Positions 55,706 to 63,918 of a stretch of 64,000 bases of DNA are shown here, one piece after another (within the stretch, counting starts at the first letter, position 1; every line of letters starts with the position of its first letter). The notes under the pieces are model-generated. The model did not search any database. It saw only the letters and a program-made list of their open reading frames with translations, and was not told the DNA's origin. This DNA comes from CAMLOF01 sp041913045. Its GTDB lineage: Bacteria; Pseudomonadota; Gammaproteobacteria; Burkholderiales; Burkholderiaceae_C. The translations under genes and the position numbers were made by a program. The stretch spans positions 87,045 through 151,044 of the forward strand of contig JAYSGB010000006.1 of assembly GCA_041913045.1 (NCBI GenBank), written 5' to 3'.

Positions 55706-56677
55706 TCAATCCACCTGCATGCCGGTGGCTGCCACCACCTTGGCGTAACGGGCGCTGGTGTCGGCCAGGCGTTTGGCCGCGGCGCTGCCGGTCTGCCCTT
55801 CGTAGTGCAGGTCCAGGCTGATCAGGCGGGCTTGTACATCGGGCCGCTTGAGCGCGTCCACAATGCCTTTTTGCAGTGTCTGCACGACGGGCTCGGGGGT
55901 GGCTGCAGGCACCATCACCAGGTACAGGACCTCCTGCACCAGTTCTTGCAGGCCCAGCTCTCCCACCGTGGGCAGGTCGGGCACCAGTTTTGAACGTTGT
56001 TGCCCCGTCACTGCCAGCGGGGTGATCTTGCCGCCCTGGACGTGCGGCAGCATGCCCGGGGTAGCCAATGCGCCGCCGTTGACTTCACCAGCCAGCACGG
56101 CAGTCACCGCCGGGGTGTTGCCACGGTACGGCACGTGAGTCACCTTCACGTCCGCCGCGTCCTTGAACATCTCCACCCACAGATGGCCGGGGCTGCCATT
56201 GCCGCCTGAACCAAACATCAGCCCTTTGCCCTTGCCTGCGGCAACCAGGTCTTTCATCGACTTGATGCCGGTGGACGGATGCACTCCCACCAGCAGGCCG
56301 GACGAAGCCATGATGACCACGGGTTTCAGGTCGGCGCCCTTGAAGGGCATGGTTTTGTAGATGTGCGGGTTGACCGTGAACGTGGTGTCGATGCCGAACA
56401 GCACGGTGTGCCCGTCTGCTGGGGCCCGGGCCACTTCGGTCGCTCCGAGGTTGCCAGCAGCGCCTGCCTTGTTGTCCACGATCACCGGTTGCTTGAGCAG
56501 CTCTTGCAGATAGGGCTGTACGGAGCGCGCCAGAATGTCCGAGGGGCCGCCGGGCGGCCAATTGTTGACGAGGCGGACCGGTTTGGTCGCGTAAGTGCTT
56601 TGAGCGTTGGCGGCCAGCGGCGCCAGCAGGCCGTGGATGCACAGAAGGGCGCAAAACAGTTGTCTGCGGAAGTTCAT
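55706..56677 (-). CDS. Bug-family solute-binding protein (tripartite tricarboxylate type), copy 1
   Basis: The 323-residue protein has a signal peptide (about 1-25, FCALLCIHGLLAPLAANAQS) and the Bug signatures PVRLVNNWPPGGPSDILAR, VDNKAGAAGNLGATEVARAPADGHT and FGIDTTFTVNPHIY. Bug proteins bind carboxylated or aromatic ligands in the periplasm. No TctA/TctB permease lies nearby. It is 30 nt downstream of a second Bug gene; the two differ in sequence, so they are not a recent duplication. Confidence 0.93.
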   Translation of the reverse strand: MNFRRQLFCALLCIHGLLAPLAANAQSTYATKPVRLVNNWPPGGPSDILARSVQPYLQELLKQPVIVDNKAGAAGNLGATEVARAPADGHTVLFGIDTTFTVNPHIYKTMPFKGADLKPVVIMASSGLLVGVHPSTGIKSMKDLVAAGKGKGLMFGSGGNGSPGHLWVEMFKDAADVKVTHVPYRGNTPAVTAVLAGEVNGGALATPGMLPHVQGGKITPLAVTGQQRSKLVPDLPTVGELGLQELVQEVLYLVMVPAATPEPVVQTLQKGIVDALKRPDVQARLISLDLHYEGQTGSAAAKRLADTSARYAKVVAATGMQVD

Positions 56678-56707
56678 GGTGTCTCCTGGATTTTGGATGG
56701 AGAAGCG

Positions 56708-57670
56708 TCAGTCGAGCTGAACGCCTGTTGCCTTGATGGGTGCAGCCCAGCGGGCCAGATCGGCACGCTGTGCCTTGGCAAGCTCGGCACTGGTCGAGCC
56801 CACAGGCTCGTAGCCCAAGGTCAGCAGCCGTTCGCGCATGTCCGGCCGCTTGATGGCGTTCATCACCGCTTTCTCAAGTCGGCTAAGGGTTTCAGGAGGC
56901 AACCCCGCGGGGGCGTACATGGCGAACCAGGCGGTGGCTTCCATGTTGATGCCAGCCTCTTTCAATGTGGGGACTTCGGGCACCTGGGGGTCGCGCTGGG
57001 AGCCTGTTACCGCCAGTATGCGCACGCGGCCCGTGCGGTGCAGTTCGGCGGTTTCCGAGACCACATCGAACTTGTATTGAATGTGTCCGCCTACCAGGGC
57101 GGCGTTGGCGGGACCACCGCCTTGGAAGGGCACGTGGTTGAGCCGAGCGTTCACCTGTTGCTCAAACAGCACGCCCATGAAGTGCGGCAGGGTGCCTTGC
57201 CCTGGCGTGCCATAGGACGATTCGTTCGGTTTTGCCCTGGCCTGTGCCACCATTTCTTGAACGGTACGAGCGCTGCTCGATGGTCCGGCAACCACGCCGA
57301 ACTGGAAATTCGCCAGCAAGGAGATGGGTGTGAAGTCTTTGACCGGGTCATAGTCGAGCTTGCGGTACACGTGTGGGAACAGCACCATGGGGCCACTGGG
57401 CAGAACGACCACCGTCTGCCCATCGGGTTTGGCACGTTTGACCTGCGATAGTGCGATGCGACCTCCCGCGCCGGGGCGGTTTTCCACGATGGTGGGCTGC
57501 AGGTCTTTGCTCAGGGCGTCGCCAATCAGGCGCGCAAGGGTGTCGGCGGAGCCGCCTGGCGGGAAGCCCACCACGATTTTCAAAGGTGGTTTGTCCTGCG
57601 CAGTGACTGGCAGAACTGGAGCGAGCGTTGCCAGCCCTATGGCGGCATGAATGAGGGGTCTGCGTAGCAT
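56708..57670 (-). CDS. Bug-family solute-binding protein, copy 2
   Basis: The 320-residue protein has a signal peptide (LIHAAIGLATLAPVLPVTAQD, about residues 5-25) and the Bug motifs LKIVVGFPPGGSADTLARLIG, VENRPGAGGRIALSQVKRAKPDGQT and YGTPGQGTLPHFMG. The ATG at 57670 has GGAG 10 nt upstream, and the frame is open to 57712. It is the first gene of the minus-strand cluster, divergent from a MarR regulator across 85 bp holding a palindromic site. Confidence 0.93.
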   Translation of the reverse strand: MLRRPLIHAAIGLATLAPVLPVTAQDKPPLKIVVGFPPGGSADTLARLIGDALSKDLQPTIVENRPGAGGRIALSQVKRAKPDGQTVVVLPSGPMVLFPHVYRKLDYDPVKDFTPISLLANFQFGVVAGPSSSARTVQEMVAQARAKPNESSYGTPGQGTLPHFMGVLFEQQVNARLNHVPFQGGGPANAALVGGHIQYKFDVVSETAELHRTGRVRILAVTGSQRDPQVPEVPTLKEAGINMEATAWFAMYAPAGLPPETLSRLEKAVMNAIKRPDMRERLLTLGYEPVGSTSAELAKAQRADLARWAAPIKATGVQLD

Positions 57671-57733
57671 GTCGGTCTCCTGTCTGAGGGTGTTGTTGTG
57701 GTTGTGGGGCAAATGTAGAAGTCTGACAATCGA

Positions 57734-57746
57734 TTGATCTAATCAA
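57734..57746. promoter_or_regulatory. possible MarR operator
   Basis: TTGAT-CTA-ATCAA is an interrupted palindrome 9 bp before the MarR start and 64 bp before the Bug gene start, in the shared 85-bp divergent promoter region. It is a plausible site for the adjacent MarR protein. Confidence 0.5.
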
Positions 57747-57755
57747 CTGTTCTTC

Positions 57756-58319
57756 GTGAAAACCCGAATGGCCACGGCTTCCAGACTGAAGCGGCTCGAC
57801 TCGCTCGTAGACATGCCTCTGTACCGGTTCACTCGCGTGTTGGCGCAGGCTGGCAGCCTGGTGGTGCGCGTGTGCGAAGGGCGCTTCGGTATTACCCGGC
57901 GAGAGTGGCGGCTCATCAGCCTGCTGGAGCCCACCGATGGGATGACGCCGACCGAACTGGCGCGCCGTGCCGGTCTGGACAAGGCCCGCACCTCCCGGGC
58001 CATCGGCTCCATGGTGGACAAGCAGCTGCTCGTTCGCATCCAACGCCCCTCCGACCGGCGGCACGCGCAGGTAATGCTGACGGACAAGGCGCGTAGCATC
58101 CATGCCGAACTGCTGCCGCTGGCGCGACAGATCAACCGCGAGTTGCTGGAGGTGCTGGACGACGCTGAGCTGGACTGGCTGGACGGTGTGCTGGACCGCT
58201 TGCAAGCCCGGGCCGAGGAGATGGTCACGGCGCATGATGCGGAACTGCCGCGCACCCAGAGGCGCATTGGCGGCCAAGGCCGTCACCTTGCGGGGGACGG
58301 AGTCAAACGAAAAGGCTGA
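57756..58319 (+). CDS. MarR-family transcriptional regulator
   Basis: The 187-residue protein has a central winged helix-turn-helix (REWRLISLLEPTDGMTPTELARRAGLDKARTSRAIGSMVDKQLLVRIQRPSDRRHAQVMLT, about residues 48-110). The usual wing motif DRR is present. The start used is GTG 57756; ATG 57768 is equally possible. It is divergent from the Bug-Bug-sulfatase-SulP genes and is their likely regulator. It is convergent with moeB, 15 bp apart. Confidence 0.88.
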   Translation: MKTRMATASRLKRLDSLVDMPLYRFTRVLAQAGSLVVRVCEGRFGITRREWRLISLLEPTDGMTPTELARRAGLDKARTSRAIGSMVDKQLLVRIQRPSDRRHAQVMLTDKARSIHAELLPLARQINRELLEVLDDAELDWLDGVLDRLQARAEEMVTAHDAELPRTQRRIGGQGRHLAGDGVKRKG

Positions 58320-58334
58320 CGCCTGATTGCGTGC

Positions 58335-59084
58335 TCAGTGCCCGCTGCAGACTGGGCAGCCTGGGTTGCGCGCGAGCTTGACTTCGGTGAATTCCATGCC
58401 GCGGCCGTCGAGCATGGTGAGCCGACCGACCAGCCGCGAGCCCATGCCGCTTAGCAGCTTGAGTGCCTCGGCAGCCTGCATGGTGCCGATGATGCCGACC
58501 AGCGGCGCGAACACGCCCATGGTGGCGCAGCGCACTTCTTCCAGGCCATCGGTGTCGGGGAAGATGCAGGCGTAGCAGGGGGACTCGGCGTTGCGCGGGT
58601 CGTAGACGGAAAGTTGCCCGTCGAAGCGGATGGCAGCCCCGGAAACCAGTGGAACACGGTGCTGCACGCTGGCACGGTTGATGGCGTGGCGCGTGGCGAA
58701 ATTGTCGGTGCAGTCCAGCACCACGTCGGCACCGGGCAGCAACTGGTCGAGCAGGGCAGCATCGGCGCGTTGCAGCACGGTGTCGATGCGCACCTCGGGG
58801 TTGATGGCATGCATGGCCGCCTTGGCCGATTCGGCCTTGGGCTGACCCAGCCGTTCCAGGTTGTGTGCGATCTGCCGCTGCAGGTTGGTGGCGTCCACCG
58901 TGTCGTGGTCCACCAGTGTGATGCGGCCCACCCCGGCGCTGGCCAGGTAGAGCGCCACGGGTGAGCCCAGCCCGCCGGCGCCAATCACCACCGCATGGGC
59001 AGCCAGCAGTTTTTCCTGGCCTTCCACACCCAGCTCGTCGAGCAGGATATGGCGCGAGTAACGCAGCAACTGCTCGTCGTTCAT
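58335..59084 (-). CDS. moeB: MoeB/ThiF-family adenylyltransferase
   Basis: The 249-residue E1-like enzyme adenylates the C-terminus of a ubiquitin-like sulfur carrier (MoaD or ThiS). It has VIGAGGLGSPVALYLASAGVG (ATP loop), DNFATRHAINRAS and the zinc pairs CYAC and CPVC near the C-terminus. Length matches stand-alone MoeB/HesA rather than rhodanese fusions. Whether it serves molybdopterin or thiamine synthesis cannot be decided here. It lies 16 nt after ctpA. Confidence 0.92.
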   Translation of the reverse strand: MNDEQLLRYSRHILLDELGVEGQEKLLAAHAVVIGAGGLGSPVALYLASAGVGRITLVDHDTVDATNLQRQIAHNLERLGQPKAESAKAAMHAINPEVRIDTVLQRADAALLDQLLPGADVVLDCTDNFATRHAINRASVQHRVPLVSGAAIRFDGQLSVYDPRNAESPCYACIFPDTDGLEEVRCATMGVFAPLVGIIGTMQAAEALKLLSGMGSRLVGRLTMLDGRGMEFTEVKLARNPGCPVCSGH

Positions 59085-59100
59085 CAGGCGCTGCCGTGGA

Positions 59101-60573
59101 TCACTGCTCGGTGGTGGCAGCCGGGCGCTCGGTCTGCGTCTTGCTGGCCACCACGGGCTTGCCCTTGAGCTGGTTCACAGCCTGCTGCAACTGGAAGTCC
59201 TTGTCGGAGCCGAATTCGGGCATCAGGCGCTGGCCAGGGTTCTTGCGCTGTTCCTCTTCCAGGCGCAGACGGGCGGCCTCGCGTTCCTGCTCACGCTGGC
59301 GCTCGGCGGCCTTTTCCGCTTCGCTCGGCTGGCGGCCGTTGTCCTGGCCGTTGCCCAGGTGCTTGTCCAGGTCGGCCTCGCGGGTGCGCAGAACGGCAAA
59401 CAGGTTGCCCTCGGCGGTTTCGTCCAGCCACACGTCGGGCACGATGCCCTTGGCCTGGATGGATCGGCCGCTGGGTGTGTAGTAGCGGGCGGTGGTCAGC
59501 TTCAGTCCCGTGTCCGGGCCCAGGGGGCGTACCGTTTGCACTGAGCCCTTGCCGAAGGTCTGGCTGCCCATGATGGTGGCGCGCTTGTGGTCTTGCAGCG
59601 CACCCGCCACGATCTCGCTGGCCGAGGCGGAGCCTTCGTTCACCAGCACCACCAGCGGCACGCTCTTCAGAGCGCCACGGGTCGTTTCGGTCAGGTGGCG
59701 GATCGGGTCGTTGCTGGCGCGGCGCAGGTAGTACTGCGGCGCGGCCTTGAACAAGGCCTTGCTCTCTTCGAGCTGGCCGTTGGTGGACACGACGGTCACG
59801 TTCTCGGGCAGGAAAGCCGTAGAGATGGCTACCGCCGCGTCGAGCAGACCGCCCGGGTCGTTGCGCAGGTCAAGTACCAGACCCTTGAGCTGCGGCTGTT
59901 CCTTGTAGATGTCTTCCAGCTTGCGGGCAAAGTCCTCAACCGTGCGCTCCTGGAACTGCGACACGCGCAGCCAGGCGTAGCCGGGCTCGATCACCTTGGA
60001 CTTCACGCTCTGGGTCTTGATTTCCTGGCGGGTGATGGTCACCGGGAAGGTGCGGTTCTCGTCCTTGCGGAAGATCGTTAGCGTGACCTTGGTGTTGGGT
60101 TCACCGCGCATGCGCTTGACGGCCTCGTTGAGCGACAGACCCTTGACGGCGGTTTCGTCGATCTTGGTGATGAGGTCGTTGGCCTTGAGTCCGGCGCGGA
60201 AGGCGGGGGAATCCTCGATGGGCGAGACGACCTTGACCAGGCCGTCTTCCATGGTGATTTCAATGCCGACGCCCACGAAGCGGCCGCTGGTGCCCTCGCG
60301 GAATTCCTTGAAGCTCTTCTTGTCGAAGTATTGTGAGTGCGGGTCCAGGCTGGAGACCATGCCCGAGATCGCATCGGTGATGAGCTTCTTCTCGTCCACC
60401 GGTTCCACGTAGTCGCTCTTGACCATGCCGAAGACGGCGGCGAGCTGCTGGAGTTCTTCCAGTGGCAGGGGCGAGAGGGACCCGCGTGCCACGGCCTGCA
60501 GCTGGACGGTGGTCAACGCGCCAGCGACGGCGCCCACTGCAATCCAGCCTGCTATCTTGAGTTTCTGCCCCAT
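59101..60573 (-). CDS. ctpA: S41-family carboxyl-terminal processing protease
   Basis: The 490-residue protein has an N-terminal signal anchor (about 5-25), a PDZ domain (about 100-185) and the S41 catalytic domain with the Ser in NEGSASASEIVAGALQDHKR and Lys in SQTFGKGSVQTVRPL. A charged C-terminal coiled coil (about 405-450) follows. It would degrade or process periplasmic proteins. The ATG at 60573 is chosen; the frame is open to 60714 without family support. Confidence 0.94.
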   Translation of the reverse strand: MGQKLKIAGWIAVGAVAGALTTVQLQAVARGSLSPLPLEELQQLAAVFGMVKSDYVEPVDEKKLITDAISGMVSSLDPHSQYFDKKSFKEFREGTSGRFVGVGIEITMEDGLVKVVSPIEDSPAFRAGLKANDLITKIDETAVKGLSLNEAVKRMRGEPNTKVTLTIFRKDENRTFPVTITRQEIKTQSVKSKVIEPGYAWLRVSQFQERTVEDFARKLEDIYKEQPQLKGLVLDLRNDPGGLLDAAVAISTAFLPENVTVVSTNGQLEESKALFKAAPQYYLRRASNDPIRHLTETTRGALKSVPLVVLVNEGSASASEIVAGALQDHKRATIMGSQTFGKGSVQTVRPLGPDTGLKLTTARYYTPSGRSIQAKGIVPDVWLDETAEGNLFAVLRTREADLDKHLGNGQDNGRQPSEAEKAAERQREQEREAARLRLEEEQRKNPGQRLMPEFGSDKDFQLQQAVNQLKGKPVVASKTQTERPAATTEQ

Positions 60574-60658
60574 TGCTGCACCTTCTAAACGGTCACCGGC
60601 CAATATACACCTTGGAAACCGAAAGGGTGTTTCGGTTCCGTAAAGCTGATGTGTGTGT

Positions 60659-61402
60659 TCAGGCCTTGCCCTGGTTGGCCACTGCTGCTGCGGCACGCGC
60701 TGCTGCTTCGGCATCGCCCAGGTAGTAGTGGCGGATGGGCTTCAGGTCCGCGTCAAGCTCGTACACCAGCGGGATTCCGTTGGGGATGTTGAGGTTGACG
60801 ATGTCGCTGTCGGAAATGCCATCCAGGTACTTGACCAGTGCGCGGATGGAGTTGCCGTGCGCGGCCACCAGCACGCGCTTGCCCGACTTGATGGCAGGAG
60901 CCAAGGTGTCGTTCCAGCAGGGGATCACGCGCGCGACCGTGTCCTTGAGGCATTCGGTCAGCGGAACCTGCTCGGGTGCCAGGCCGGCGTAGCGGCGATC
61001 GCCACGCTCGCAGCGTGGGTCGGTCGGCTCCAGTGCAGGCGGCGGCGTGTCGTAGCTGCGGCGCCAGATCAGCACCTGCTCGTCACCGTATTGCTTGGCC
61101 ATGTCGGCCTTGTTCAGGCCCTGCAGGCCGCCGTAGTGGCGCTCGTTCAGGCGCCAGTCTTTGACGACGGGCAGCCAGGTGCGGTCCATTTCGTCCAGCG
61201 TGTACCACAGGGTGTGGATGGCGCGCTTGAGCACGCTGGTGAAGCACAGGTCGAAGTCCCAGCCCTCGGCCTTGAGCAGCTTGCCTGCAGACATGGCCTG
61301 CGAGACGCCAGTGGGGGTGAGGTCGACATCGGTCCAGCCGGTGAAACGGTTTTCCAGGTTCCAGGTGGATTCACCGTGGCGGATCAGAACGAGCTTGTAC
61401 AT
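60659..61402 (-). CDS. gpmA: 2,3-bisphosphoglycerate-dependent phosphoglycerate mutase
   Basis: This glycolytic enzyme interconverts 3- and 2-phosphoglycerate. The 247-residue protein has MYKLVLIRHGESTWNLENRFTGWTDVDLT (phospho-His in RHGES), LNERHYGGLQGLNKAD and the second His in VAAHGNSIRALVKYLDG. The ATG at 61402 is the family start; the upstream open frame is a shadow. It is divergent from the rhodanese gene across 78 bp. Confidence 0.97.
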   Translation of the reverse strand: MYKLVLIRHGESTWNLENRFTGWTDVDLTPTGVSQAMSAGKLLKAEGWDFDLCFTSVLKRAIHTLWYTLDEMDRTWLPVVKDWRLNERHYGGLQGLNKADMAKQYGDEQVLIWRRSYDTPPPALEPTDPRCERGDRRYAGLAPEQVPLTECLKDTVARVIPCWNDTLAPAIKSGKRVLVAAHGNSIRALVKYLDGISDSDIVNLNIPNGIPLVYELDADLKPIRHYYLGDAEAAARAAAAVANQGKA

Positions 61403-61480
61403 GTGAGTCAGGGTTGGCAGGCGTTGGACAAGGGCAAAACAACTGATTTTAAAATAGCAGGTTGCACTGAAAGGTATAAC

Positions 61481-61891
61481 GTGACTTTCTTTTTGGAAAA
61501 CTGGGTTTTGTTTGTTGTGGCCATCAGCTCTGGCGCCATGCTTTTGTGGCCGGTTCTTGGCAAGGGTGGCGGCGCAGCGGGCATCACGCCCACCGAGGCT
61601 GTGCAGTTGATGAACCGCGAAAAAGCGGTGGTGGTTGACGTTTGCTCCCCCGAGGAGTTCGCCAATGGCCACGTGACGGGCGCCAAGAACGTTCCGTTGG
61701 GTGAGCTGGAGTCCAAGCTGTCGGCCGTTGCCAAGAACAAGTCGGTGCCGGTGGTGATGGTGTGCGCCTCTGGTGCGCGCTCCAACCGCGCGGTGGCCAT
61801 GGCCAAGAAACTGGGCTACGAGAAGGTGCATTCCCTGACCGGCGGCATGGGTGCGTGGCGTTCCGCCAACCTGCCGGTGCAAAAGGGCTGA
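61481..61891 (+). CDS. membrane-anchored rhodanese-like protein
   Basis: The 136-residue protein has an N-terminal membrane helix (FLENWVLFVVAISSGAMLLWPV, about 4-25) and a rhodanese domain with the active cysteine in VVMVCASGARSNRAV and a final GGMGAWRSANLPV. The GTG at 61481 is preferred, because the next ATG (61538) would remove the conserved anchor. It is encoded before grxC and secB, a conserved betaproteobacterial order. The sulfur acceptor is unknown. Confidence 0.9.
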   Translation: MTFFLENWVLFVVAISSGAMLLWPVLGKGGGAAGITPTEAVQLMNREKAVVVDVCSPEEFANGHVTGAKNVPLGELESKLSAVAKNKSVPVVMVCASGARSNRAVAMAKKLGYEKVHSLTGGMGAWRSANLPVQKG

Positions 61892-61924
61892 CAATTTCGG
61901 CTGTGAATAACGGAGAGTGAATTC

Positions 61925-62182
61925 ATGGCTCAGGTCAAGATTTACAGCAGCGACTACTGCCCCTACTGCATGCGTGCCAAGGCGCTGCTGCGCGAACGCG
62001 GGGTGCAGCAGTGGGAAGAAATTGTGGTGGACGGCAAGCCCGACGTCCGCTCGGCCATGAAGGATCTGACTGGCCGCACGAGCGTGCCGCAGATCTTCAT
62101 TGGTGACACCCACGTGGGCGGCTGCGATGACCTTCATGCGCTGGATGCGCGAGGCGGCCTGGTTCCGCTGCTGTCCACCTGA
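61925..62182 (+). CDS. grxC: glutaredoxin 3
   Basis: The 85-residue dithiol glutaredoxin has the active-site CPYC (YSSDYCPYCMRAKALL), the cis-Pro region TSVPQIFIGDTHVGGCDDL and a full-length fold. It reduces protein disulfides with glutathione. GGAGAG precedes the ATG by 7 nt. It lies 33 nt after the rhodanese gene, and a strong terminator follows. Confidence 0.96.
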   Translation: MAQVKIYSSDYCPYCMRAKALLRERGVQQWEEIVVDGKPDVRSAMKDLTGRTSVPQIFIGDTHVGGCDDLHALDARGGLVPLLST

Positions 62183-62230
62183 TCTCGACCGGGCCATTGG
62201 GCTGCATAATGCCCAGTGTTCCGAGTTCAT

Positions 62231-62269
62231 GACCCGCTGCGGGAATGCCTCCAGCGGGTCTGTTTTTTT
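62231..62269 (+). terminator. rho-independent terminator of grxC
   Basis: GACCCGCTG pairs with CAGCGGGTC (9 bp) around a 12-base loop, followed by TG and seven Ts. It lies 49 nt after the grxC stop and 27 nt before secB. Confidence 0.88.
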
Positions 62270-62295
62270 GACCTTAGATTCTTGAAGAGACTTTC

Positions 62296-62754
62296 ATGGC
62301 AGACGACTCCACCCCCGTGTTCCAGATCCAGCGCGTGTACCTGAAGGAGGCGTCGCTCGAACAGCCCAACTCCCCAGCCATTCTGCTGGAGCAGGAGCAG
62401 CCCAGCGTGGACATCCAGCTTGGCGTTGAAGCCCAGCCCGTGGCCGATGGCGTGTACGAGGTGGCTGTGACTGCCACCGTGCAGACCAAGATCAACGACA
62501 AGACAGTGTTCCTGGTGGAAGCCAAGCAGGCTGGTATTTTCGAGATCCGGAACCTGCCCGCCGACCAGATGGGCCCGATCATGGGTATTGCCTGCCCGCA
62601 GATCGTCTACCCCTACCTGCGCGGCAACGTGGCCGACATGATCCAGCGTGCCGGTTTCCCGCCCGTGCACCTGGCCGAAATCAACTTCCAGGCCATGTAC
62701 GAGCAGCAGCAGGCGCAGCAGGAAGAAGACGCGCCGCGCATCGTGACCCAGTGA
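62296..62754 (+). CDS. secB: protein-export chaperone SecB
   Basis: SecB keeps preproteins unfolded for SecA. The 152-residue protein starts MADDSTPVFQIQRVYLKEASLEQPNSP and has AKQAGIFEIRNLPADQMGPIMGIACPQIVYPYLRGNVADMIQRAGFPPVHLAEINF. Length and motifs are standard. GAAGAG lies about 10 nt before the ATG. gpsA follows 19 nt later. Confidence 0.97.
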   Translation: MADDSTPVFQIQRVYLKEASLEQPNSPAILLEQEQPSVDIQLGVEAQPVADGVYEVAVTATVQTKINDKTVFLVEAKQAGIFEIRNLPADQMGPIMGIACPQIVYPYLRGNVADMIQRAGFPPVHLAEINFQAMYEQQQAQQEEDAPRIVTQ

Positions 62755-62773
62755 CCGGTGCCTTGAGCGACGC

Positions 62774-63799
62774 ATGAGGATCAGCGTTCTGGGGGCTGGC
62801 GCCTGGGGTACGGCCCTGGCTATGGCGGCAGCGTCCGACAACGGCACGCCGCACGACGTGCGCTTGTGGGCACGCGACGCTGCACAGGCTGGGCGCATGC
62901 AGGCGCAGCGTTGCAATGAGCGTTACCTGCCCGGGCTGCTGTTTCCTGAGCGGTTGACCGTGTTCAGTTGCCCCGCCACCGAACTGGCGGCACAACTGCA
63001 AGGCGAGGATCTGGTGATCATCGGCACACCCATGGCGGCCTTGCGCGAGATGCTGACGCTGCTGCGCGACTGCACCATGCCGGTCGTGTGGTTGTGCAAG
63101 GGCTTTGAGCGGGCTGCTGATGAATCAGCTGGTGACGTGGGCTTGTTGGGACATGAAATCTGTGCCCAGGTGGCGCCCGGCTTGCGTGCGGGGGTGCTGA
63201 GCGGCCCGAGTTTTGCCCAGGAGGTGGCTCGCGGCCGCCCCACGGCCTTGGTGGCGGCTTGCAAACAAAAGGCCGTGTGCGAATTGCTGGTGCAGGCTTT
63301 CCACAGCCCGGCGCTGCGCGTCTATGCCAACGACGACATCGTGGGTGTGGAAGTGGGCGGCGCGGTGAAGAACGTGATGGCGATTGCCACGGGTCTGTGC
63401 GATGGCCTGGACCTGGGCCTGAACGCGCGGGCGGCGTTGATCACGCGCGGCCTGGCCGAAATTTCACGTTTGGGGCTGGCGCTGGGTGCGCGGCCCGAGA
63501 CTTTCATGGGTTTGAGCGGTTTGGGCGACCTGGTGTTGACTGCCACGGGTGACCTGAGCCGCAACCGCCAGGTGGGCTTGCTGCTGGCGCAGGGCAAGAG
63601 CCTGCAGGAGGCCGTGGATTCCCTGGGGCACGTGGCCGAGGGGGTTTACAGCGCGCGCACGGTGGCGCAGCGGGCGCGCAGCCTGGGGGTGGAGATGCCG
63701 ATCACCGAGGCTGTGGTGGCTTTGCTGGACGGCCGGGTGCGACCTTCGCAGGCGGTGGGCGTGCTGATGGGGCGTGACCCTGTGGCTGAGGTGCACTGA
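62774..63799 (+). CDS. gpsA: glycerol-3-phosphate dehydrogenase [NAD(P)+]
   Basis: The enzyme reduces dihydroxyacetone phosphate to sn-glycerol 3-phosphate for phospholipids. The 341-residue protein has ISVLGAGAWGTALAMAAAS (NAD loop), VLSGPSFAQEVARGRPTALV, the catalytic Lys in VGGAVKNVMAIATGLCDG and GLSGLGDLVLTATGDLSRNRQVG. It is complete, and the secB-gpsA order is conserved. Downstream sequence (63800-63918) shows no gene I can support. Confidence 0.97.
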   Translation: MRISVLGAGAWGTALAMAAASDNGTPHDVRLWARDAAQAGRMQAQRCNERYLPGLLFPERLTVFSCPATELAAQLQGEDLVIIGTPMAALREMLTLLRDCTMPVVWLCKGFERAADESAGDVGLLGHEICAQVAPGLRAGVLSGPSFAQEVARGRPTALVAACKQKAVCELLVQAFHSPALRVYANDDIVGVEVGGAVKNVMAIATGLCDGLDLGLNARAALITRGLAEISRLGLALGARPETFMGLSGLGDLVLTATGDLSRNRQVGLLLAQGKSLQEAVDSLGHVAEGVYSARTVAQRARSLGVEMPITEAVVALLDGRVRPSQAVGVLMGRDPVAEVH

Positions 63800-63918
63800 G
63801 TTTCTGGCCTTCGGGTTGGGCTTTAACCTCGCTTGCTGTGGTGGGCTCGGCGTTTTTGCTTTTGCGATACCTCGCTCGCTGCGGCAGGCCTGGCCCTGTG
63901 GGGGCGACTAGAATTTCA

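Noticed and set aside
61475..61480. TATAAC as a -10 for the rhodanese gene
   Set aside because: It directly abuts the GTG start, so transcription would begin inside the gene, and TTGCAC upstream is only 7 bp away. The membrane anchor supports the GTG start, so the promoter must lie elsewhere.
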